Both the position numbers and the translations under genes were made by a program. A DNA stretch of 64,000 bases from Lactuca virosa (lineage: Eukaryota > Streptophyta > Magnoliopsida > Asterales > Asteraceae), in NCBI GenBank assembly GCA_928212115.1, contig CAKMRJ010000001.1:374205222-374269221 (forward strand), given 5' to 3'. The notes beneath the pieces are model-generated. The model had not been told where the DNA came from. It ran no database searches and worked only from the letters and a program-made list of their open reading frames with translations. This document shows positions 58,212-64,000 of this stretch, one piece after another (the first letter of the stretch is position 1; every line of letters starts with the position of its first letter).

Positions 58212-60640
58212 CCTTCACTGACGATTATAGCAGATATGGATATATCTACTTGATCAAGCATAAGTCAGAAACTTTTGAAAAGTTCAAAGAGTTTAAGCAT
58301 GAAGTCGAAAATCAATTGGGCAGAAAGATAAAGATACTTAGATCTGATAGAGGCGGGGAGTATCTTAGTATCGAGTTTAACGACTATCTGAAAGAATGTG
58401 GGATAGTCTCACAATTGACTCCTCCTAGGACACCACAGTTAAATGGTGTAGCTGAGAGGCGCAATCAAACCTTGTTAGACATGGTTCGTTCTATGATGAG
58501 TCGGGCTTCGCTTCCTATTCACTTCTGGGGGTATGCCTTAGAGACAGCCGCCCACATCCTCAATCTTGTCCCTACAAAGAAGGTTGCCAAAACACCTCAC
58601 GAAATGTGGACAGGGAAAGTTCCCTCGTTAGCACATATTAAAGTCTGGGGTTGTGAAGCTTTCGTAAGACGAGAGACTCACGACAAGCTAGCAGCTAGAA
58701 GTGAGAAATGTGTTTTCATTGGTTACCCAAAGCAGTCTTTTGGATATTTGTTCTACAGGCCTAGTGAGAACGTGGTCTTTGTAGCACGAAGAGGAGTCTT
58801 TCTTGAAAGAGAGCTCATATTCAAAGAGGACAGTGGGAGCACTATTGACCTTGAAGAAATTCAAGAGTTAGCCAATGAAGGAACCTTAGATGACACTAGC
58901 ACTCAACCAGAGGAAACAGTTCCTGTTGAACCAATTGATAACTCATTACCTCTTAGAAGATCCACTAGGGTGAGTGTGCCACCTGAGTTGTATGGTTTTC
59001 ATATTACTTCAGATGGTGACACATTCATAAGTGACAGAACACTGGTAAACTTAGATGAACCAGTCACTTATAAGGAAGCAATGGCAGGCCCAGAGGCTTC
59101 CAAGTGGAAAGAGGCAATGGACAGCGAGATTAAGTCCATGTATGACAACCAAGTTTGGAATTTGGTTGATAGTGCACCAGGTCGCAAGACAGTTGGGTGC
59201 AAATGGATCTTCAAGAAGAAGACATACATGGATGGGAATGTGCATACATTCAAGGCTCGACTGGTTGCAAAAGGTTTTACTCAAACCCCAGGGGTTGACT
59301 ATGATGAGACTTTTTCGCCAGTGGCTAAGATTAAATCTATTAGGATATTGCTCGCCATAGCTGCCTTTCATGATTATGAAATCTGGCAGATGGATGTCAA
59401 AACTGCTTTCCTTAATGGGAAGTTGGCTGAAGATGTTTACATGAGTCAGCCAGAGGGTTTTGTTGATGCAAAGTTTCCCAATAGAGTGTGCAAGCTTGAG
59501 AAATCCATTTATGGATTGAAACAAGCATCTCGCAGTTGGAATCTTTGCTTCCATGAGAAAGTCAAAGAGTTTGGTTTCTCTAGAAGTGAAGATGAGTTTT
59601 GTGTGTATATCAAGGCTAGTGGGAGTATAGTAACTTTTCTGGTGTTATATGTCGATGACATATTACTCATTGGTAACGACGTTCCAACCTTGAAAGAGGT
59701 TAAGTCTTGGCTTGGAAAGTGTTTTGCAATGAAAGACCTTGGAGAAGCTGCCTATATTCTTGGGATTAGAATATTGAGAGATAGAAAGAAGAGACTAATT
59801 GGACTTAGTCAGAGCACATACTTGGATAAGGTACTAAAGAGGTTTAGTATGGAAAATTCCAAGAAGGGAGAGCTACCTATCCAGAGCAATACCAAATTGA
59901 GTAAGACTCAATGCCCGAGTACAGATGTTGAAATAGATGACATGAGTCGTGTACCTTATGCTTCCGTTGTCGGATCGATCATGTACGCTATGACATGTAC
60001 TCGCCCTGATGTGGCATTTGCTTTGAGCATGGTCAGTCGCTATCAGGGAAACCCAGGTAGAGCTCATTGGATAGCAGTTAAGAATATACTCAAGTATTTG
60101 CGAAGGACAAAGGACTGGGTTCTTGTGCTTGGTGGCAGTGATACTTTGAGAGTAGATGGTTACAGTGATGCCAGCTTTCAGACGGATAGAGATAACTTCC
60201 GTTCTCAGTCAGGCTGGGTATTTTTACTGAATGGAGGAGCAGTTACTTGGAAGAGTTCCAAGCAAAATACGGTGGCTGATTCTACTTGTGAATCAGAGTA
60301 CATAGCAGCAAGTGAAGCGTCGAAAGAAGCAGCTTGGTTGAGGAACTTCATCGGGGATCTCGGAGTTGTTCCAACCATCCAGGAGCCTATGGAACTGTTC
60401 TGCGATAATGAAGGAGCGGTTGCCTTGACAAAGGAACCGAGAGATCATGGTAAAACCAGACATATCGACAGAAAGTACCATTTCATCAGACATAGAGTAG
60501 AAGAAGGCCATCTTATAGTAAAGAGGGTGTCATCTGAAGATAACCCAGCAGATCCTCTCACAAAGGGTCTGAGTAGGGCTAAGCATATTCAGCATGCTCG
60601 AAGCATAGGACTGAAAGATGATATTAGTTTTAGTAGTTAG
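58160..60640 (+). CDS. Copia integrase core, reverse transcriptase and RNase H
   Basis: 826 codons open to the TAG at 60640. The integrase core has FTDDYSRYGY, the second Asp in RSDRGGEYL and the Glu in NGVAERRN, followed by the copia-specific region to ~290. RT starts near residue 350: VGCKWIFKKK, RLVAKGFTQ, DYDETFSPVAK, QMDVKTAFLNG, YGLKQASR and the catalytic YVDD (59648-59659). RNase H follows with GYSDASF, CESEYIA and NPADPLTKGL. No stop interrupts RT or RNase H. The apparent start is not a true one; it follows the break described for the previous entry. With that break excluded the element looks coding-competent. Confidence 0.93.
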   Translation: MCGPFRSTTRDANRFYVTFTDDYSRYGYIYLIKHKSETFEKFKEFKHEVENQLGRKIKILRSDRGGEYLSIEFNDYLKECGIVSQLTPPRTPQLNGVAERRNQTLLDMVRSMMSRASLPIHFWGYALETAAHILNLVPTKKVAKTPHEMWTGKVPSLAHIKVWGCEAFVRRETHDKLAARSEKCVFIGYPKQSFGYLFYRPSENVVFVARRGVFLERELIFKEDSGSTIDLEEIQELANEGTLDDTSTQPEETVPVEPIDNSLPLRRSTRVSVPPELYGFHITSDGDTFISDRTLVNLDEPVTYKEAMAGPEASKWKEAMDSEIKSMYDNQVWNLVDSAPGRKTVGCKWIFKKKTYMDGNVHTFKARLVAKGFTQTPGVDYDETFSPVAKIKSIRILLAIAAFHDYEIWQMDVKTAFLNGKLAEDVYMSQPEGFVDAKFPNRVCKLEKSIYGLKQASRSWNLCFHEKVKEFGFSRSEDEFCVYIKASGSIVTFLVLYVDDILLIGNDVPTLKEVKSWLGKCFAMKDLGEAAYILGIRILRDRKKRLIGLSQSTYLDKVLKRFSMENSKKGELPIQSNTKLSKTQCPSTDVEIDDMSRVPYASVVGSIMYAMTCTRPDVAFALSMVSRYQGNPGRAHWIAVKNILKYLRRTKDWVLVLGGSDTLRVDGYSDASFQTDRDNFRSQSGWVFLLNGGAVTWKSSKQNTVADSTCESEYIAASEASKEAAWLRNFIGDLGVVPTIQEPMELFCDNEGAVALTKEPRDHGKTRHIDRKYHFIRHRVEEGHLIVKRVSSEDNPADPLTKGLSRAKHIQHARSIGLKDDISFSS

Positions 60641-61507
60641 ATTAGTTATTGAAACTTGTAACAAAGTAAATGTAATTGACTTTTGGTGATTAAATAATAA
60701 AGTATTATTTATAAGTTTGGCTACTACCTTTTGTCAATTGTTTATTATTGTGTTTCATTTTTGCATGTTTTACTTCCTGAATAATGAGATTATTCAAACT
60801 CCACAGTCGCTCGTACTCTTGGAAGTAAGTAGTGAATTAAGACTGTCATGAATTGGATTGCAGATTGTCTAAGGATAGACATGGCAATAGAATTGCTGCA
60901 ATGTTCATGAGTACTCAGAAATTGAGATTTGAGTATTGGATAAACCCTCGCTCAGAGTATCACTTCATGGAATTCATCACGAGTAATACTGAGACGATAA
61001 ATCTTATAATCTTGAAACGAAGATATATGAGTTGTAATTTACAAAGTCGGTAATACATTGGTGATACGAAACCGCATCAGTAACTTGGTGTTATAAAACG
61101 TATTGTCATGTATAATTTGATGAGTAAAAGATACAAGCATATGAGTCAACGTTTATTCGTTCCTTTTGCCCTAACAGGAAAAGCGATATATGTGGGCCCC
61201 TCGATGATTTGGTGTTGACTTATGTGCTGGGCCCAGCCAGGACTAAATTGATGTGTTCAATTAGAAGTCCTACATCATCACAAATCAGGAATCGGGAAAC
61301 ATAGATTCTGGACAAAGAGATTGATTATATTCCATGTCTTTTGTCTGGGGATATCAAGCAGAACGAAGGGTTATATGATCACTTATCTTAGGACACGTAA
61401 CTGACTGGGTCAGAGTTCGGCAGCAGCTTTTTGGAAGCTACAATTTGCTGGTCAAATTTAGAAGGCATACTAGCAATTATAGTTACAGACTTATCCAAGT
61501 GGGAGAC
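60641..61507. other. Copia 3' untranslated region and polypurine tract
   Basis: No domain in the 0.87 kb between RNase H and the 3' LTR; a 66-codon frame at 60853 is not supported. The purine run CAAGTGGGAGA at 61496-61506 is the polypurine tract just before the LTR. No additional envelope-like ORF of the SIRE kind is present. Confidence 0.75.
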
Positions 61508-62372
61508 TGTTGGATTAGGTGTCTAAGCCCATAACTATAATTGGTATGTACTTGAATTGATAGCAGCACAGTCCTTTTGGGTTGCCCTCAACCTAGCAAC
61601 TGGACAAGGAAATTATGAAAGGAGAGATATTAATTTATAAGATTAATAAATTAATATATATATATATATAAATGATTTATTAATATGTTAATGGATTTAA
61701 TATATTAATTAGAAATCATTATGTTTAATTAATTGTTAGCCAGAAATTAATCAGAATTGATTTTGGGGTTAAAAGAATTAATTATAAGGTGTAGGGACTA
61801 GTTTGCAATTATCTAATAGTTGAGTGGAAGGCTCTAGAACCCCCTTGGAAGAGGGTGGACGAAATCTTTAGGGGAAACCCTAATAATTTCGTCCATAGGG
61901 GCTTGGATAAGGCCCTTGGGTTTGCTTAGGCCCTAAGCAAAGGATAACTAGGGTTTCCCTTAAACCCTAGATCCCTCAGCTATATAAGGAGCCTCCTGGT
62001 TCATGTTTTTGGTGACTCTTTCTTTTGAAGAAACCCTAAGGCCGAGATTTTGCATACTCCCTCTCTCTCTCTTCTACTTTCCTTCTTGCTAGTTTGGGTG
62101 TGACTCCATTAGAGGCATTACACTTGTGGTGCTAAAGCTTCCAAGAAGATCAAGATCAAGATCAAGGGAATATCAATTGTTTGCTATAACAATTGAAAGG
62201 TATGTAAACCCTAAACCCTAGTTTACTATTTTCGAAATTAGCCTCTCTCCTCTAGGGTTCTTGTTTTGCAATTCAAAGTTGTATGTTCAATAGTTAAAAC
62301 ATAGATCCAAAGTAGGTTGCATGTGAACTTAGGAATTGTTTCTAGTTTATTTGTTGTACCTAAAACCCTTCA
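61508..62372 (+). repeat. Copia 3' LTR (865 bp)
   Basis: TGTTGGATTAGG to ACCCTTCA, followed by AAAAG. It is the cleanest of the three LTR copies in this element and should be the reference. Confidence 0.95.
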
Positions 62373-63119
62373 AAAAGTCCCAAAGGTGGAGACCTTATGA
62401 GTGTAATGAGCTCCATGGACCTAGATCTGTCCCATTTCAGTGGTATTTGTGTTATAGATCCATAAAGTTCCCATCTTGGTCGTGGATATGAGATCATGCT
62501 TGAGTATTGGGCTTTCTAGTGTTAGGAAATGGTATATTTTGGGTGTTAGTGACTTGTTCAGCCATGCAAAGGCTTAAAGTCATCGACTTTATGGATTAAG
62601 AGGCTTAGAAATGGTCAGATCTAAAAGTTGGACGTGAGTCTTAACTGTTTAAGACCTCAAGAGCTAAGGGACTGAAACTGGGATTTACGCCGGGCGTAAT
62701 CCCAGTACGCGCGGCGTACGGGGAGGCGTTCCCCGATTCTGAGACTGCCGGGTACGCCCAGCGTACACATCTGGTACGCGCAGCGTAACCCGGAGGGTTG
62801 ACTTTTGGTTGACTTTTAGGGTTTGGTCTATAGTGGGGCCTTTGAGTTATGAGAGGGGTAAAATGGTCTTTTACCCTTCTGAGAGTACTAAGAGGAGGAA
62901 TAGTCTAGCCTTGAGAGATGTATTGATTGAGAGTATTTATTTTACATGATTAGGCGGAGGCTAGACCTGATTTTACAGAGTTCGAGCTTTACCGAGTTAC
63001 CCGAGGTGAGTCTTCTCACTATACTTTACCTAGAGTGGTAATTAGAGCTATGAGACAGAGTATGATGTATGCTTTTGCATGATGTGATTTCTATGTGCTA
63101 TATGCTATGTATGTTACAG

Positions 63120-63265
63120 AGTTTTCAGAGCTAGGACCGGAAGGTCCACAGAGTTAGGGCCAGAGGGCCCACAGAGTTAGGGCTAGAGGGCCCACAGAGT
63201 TATGGGACTGGAGGGTCCCACAGAGACACCTTGACCAGAGGGTCATCAGAGTTATAGCCTCGAGT
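63120..63265. repeat. Minisatellite of ~24-bp units in the second gypsy LTR
   Basis: About six units of the AGAGTTAGGGCCAGAGGGCCC type, placed before the GAACTCACTAGAC segment near the LTR's 3' end. Confidence 0.85.
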
Positions 63266-63526
63266 GGCTAATATGTGTTGCGTGTGGTGTTTTGTGGAAC
63301 TCACTAGACATTTATGCTTACAGTGTTGTGTTATGTGTCTCAGGTACCAGCGAGGATCGCGGGAAGGCGCCGGTTTGATCAGTACACACACGGGGAGATT
63401 TTTATTATGATCTTGGGATATGATGTTATGATTGACTATGTGATACAATGGTGTTTTTATAACGATTATGAATGAAAATGTGTTTTATAAAATGTGAAAA
63501 ATTGTTTTGAAAATTTGGGTGTTACA

Positions 63527-64000
63527 AGTTGGTATCAGAGCCTTGGTTTGAGGGATTCGGATTCATCTTCGGGCGTATCTGAACTCAAACTGAGGATTTG
63601 AGAGAAATTTTGATGACTAAAAACTTTTTTTAAAGAGTAAAAAGAGTTTTGAGACAAACAGAGCAGAGCCGTGTGTACGATCAGCCAGCGCCCGAACGGT
63701 GATTTCCCAAAATACCCTTGTAATTAGTGTTATGAGATATATTATGTTATGATATATGATGAGTTATGCTATGCATGCTAGAGTAGACTAGGTATTCTTA
63801 TTAGGACTAGAGTGGCCTGATATGTGATGCCTTAGTCTAGGAGTTTTGCTGCTAGGGATACTTGAGAGTGTTTAGATAGCAGCGAGGAGTTTATGAGAGA
63901 GCTGCTAGTGAGTAGCATATGGTTAAAGAGAGTAGAGTACTTGGGACTTGGGATCCAAGGAGGAGGACTTAGAGTGGATGCTGATGCGGTGTGGACGGTA
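63527..64000 (+). mobile_element. Start of the internal region of a second Ty3/gypsy element
   Basis: TGGTATCAGAGCC at 63530-63542 is the tRNA-Met primer site, three bases after the LTR. The following leader resembles the leader after 21683 (TTTGAGGGATT, ACTCAAACTGAGG words), so this is a relative of the chromovirus at 18057-28683. No coding sequence is reached before the window ends. Confidence 0.85.

Larger units (their letters stand above)
49270..62372 (+). mobile_element. Ty1/copia retrotransposon, with a falsely duplicated 5' part
   Basis: The outermost ends TGTTGGATTAGG (49270) and ACCCTTCA (62372) are bordered by AAAAG (49265-49269, 62373-62377). Between them the element appears as a partial copy (49270-54454), a 13-N gap, and a nearly complete copy (54474-62372). 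The second copy again starts with the same flanking bases (TTAAAG) that precede the first. So one element, of roughly 8 kb, is represented twice. Domain order Gag-PR-INT-RT-RH shows Ty1/copia. The lineage within copia was not determined. Confidence 0.9.
48779..63526 (+). repeat. 5' LTR of a second Ty3/gypsy element, split by a copia insertion
   Basis: TGTAACATCCCG at 48779 and GGGTGTTACA ending at 63526, directly followed by a PBS. Its own sequence is 48779-49269 plus 62378-63526, about 1.64 kb. GTACGC...GCGTAC words occur at 48865-48955 and 62680-62790, and an array of AGAGTTAGGGCCAGAGGGCCC-type units at 63120-63260. The rest of the element lies beyond the window, so the TSD cannot be checked. 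Confidence 0.88.

Noticed and set aside
49270..62372. Tandem copia elements sharing LTRs
   Set aside because: Both starts share the same outside flank, the first copy ends at an N gap, and divergence is almost only indels; an assembly artefact fits better.
1..64000. CRISPR arrays, bacterial operons, tRNA or rRNA genes
   Set aside because: None seen by eye; the window is plant nuclear DNA. A tRNA scan was not possible here and could change this for tRNA.

Overview
This is a window of plant nuclear DNA. It is A/T-rich and intron-bearing, holds one conserved dicot-type gene, and is otherwise filled with nested transposable elements. LTR ends of the TGTAAC(A/G)CC...GTTACA type and very long, solo-LTR-rich Tekay-like chromoviruses suggest an Asteraceae genome such as Lactuca; that assignment is inference. 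A 13-base run of N at 54455-54467 marks an assembly gap.

Left part (1-18.05 kb): three solo LTRs and a viral copy are nested. Solo LTR A (1613-17894, TSD ACATA) was split by solo LTR B (1958-16463, minus strand, TSD AAGGA). B contains solo LTR C (4380-7445, TSD AGATG) and an endogenous caulimovirid (about 7623-15848) bounded on both sides by (TA)n tracts. The viral copy is rearranged. A plus-strand piece carries the promoter, a roughly 600-nt leader, the tRNA-Met primer site, an uninterrupted movement-protein ORF and a small ORF. It meets, head to head, a minus-strand piece carrying coat protein, protease, RT/RNase H and a downstream ORF. An 86-bp copy of the promoter region lies in inverted orientation at the junction.

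Centre-left (18.05-28.7 kb): a complete but decayed Ty3/gypsy chromovirus (TSD TATCT) with a chromodomain. Its left LTR holds a further solo LTR, and its integrase is cut by a hAT-type MITE with an 8-bp TSD. It carries many C-to-T-type nonsense codons and an intron-like 69-nt segment before the protease. At 28.7-31.5 kb lie unassigned DNA, two small hAT-like MITEs and a minisatellite.

Centre (31.5-38.7 kb): the one convincing cellular gene, on the minus strand. It has 20 coding exons whose phases all agree, giving a predicted 1322-residue protein. I assign it to the plant CCAR1-like family of Arabidopsis EMB1579/RSA1 (nuclear, EF-hand, salt response and embryo development). A Tourist-like MITE sits just upstream.

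Right part (38.8-64 kb): a Pack-MULE-like element (40241-44286, 9-bp TSD TAAATTCTA) with a captured RING-E3-ligase fragment and an inserted solo LTR; a Tourist-like MITE containing a gypsy solo LTR that itself contains a copia solo LTR; and the 5' LTR of a second gypsy element whose body leaves the window. A young copia element (TSD AAAAG) is inserted in that LTR. The copia element appears almost twice. The first copy is full of single-base deletions and ends at the N gap, so the duplication is most likely an assembly artefact.
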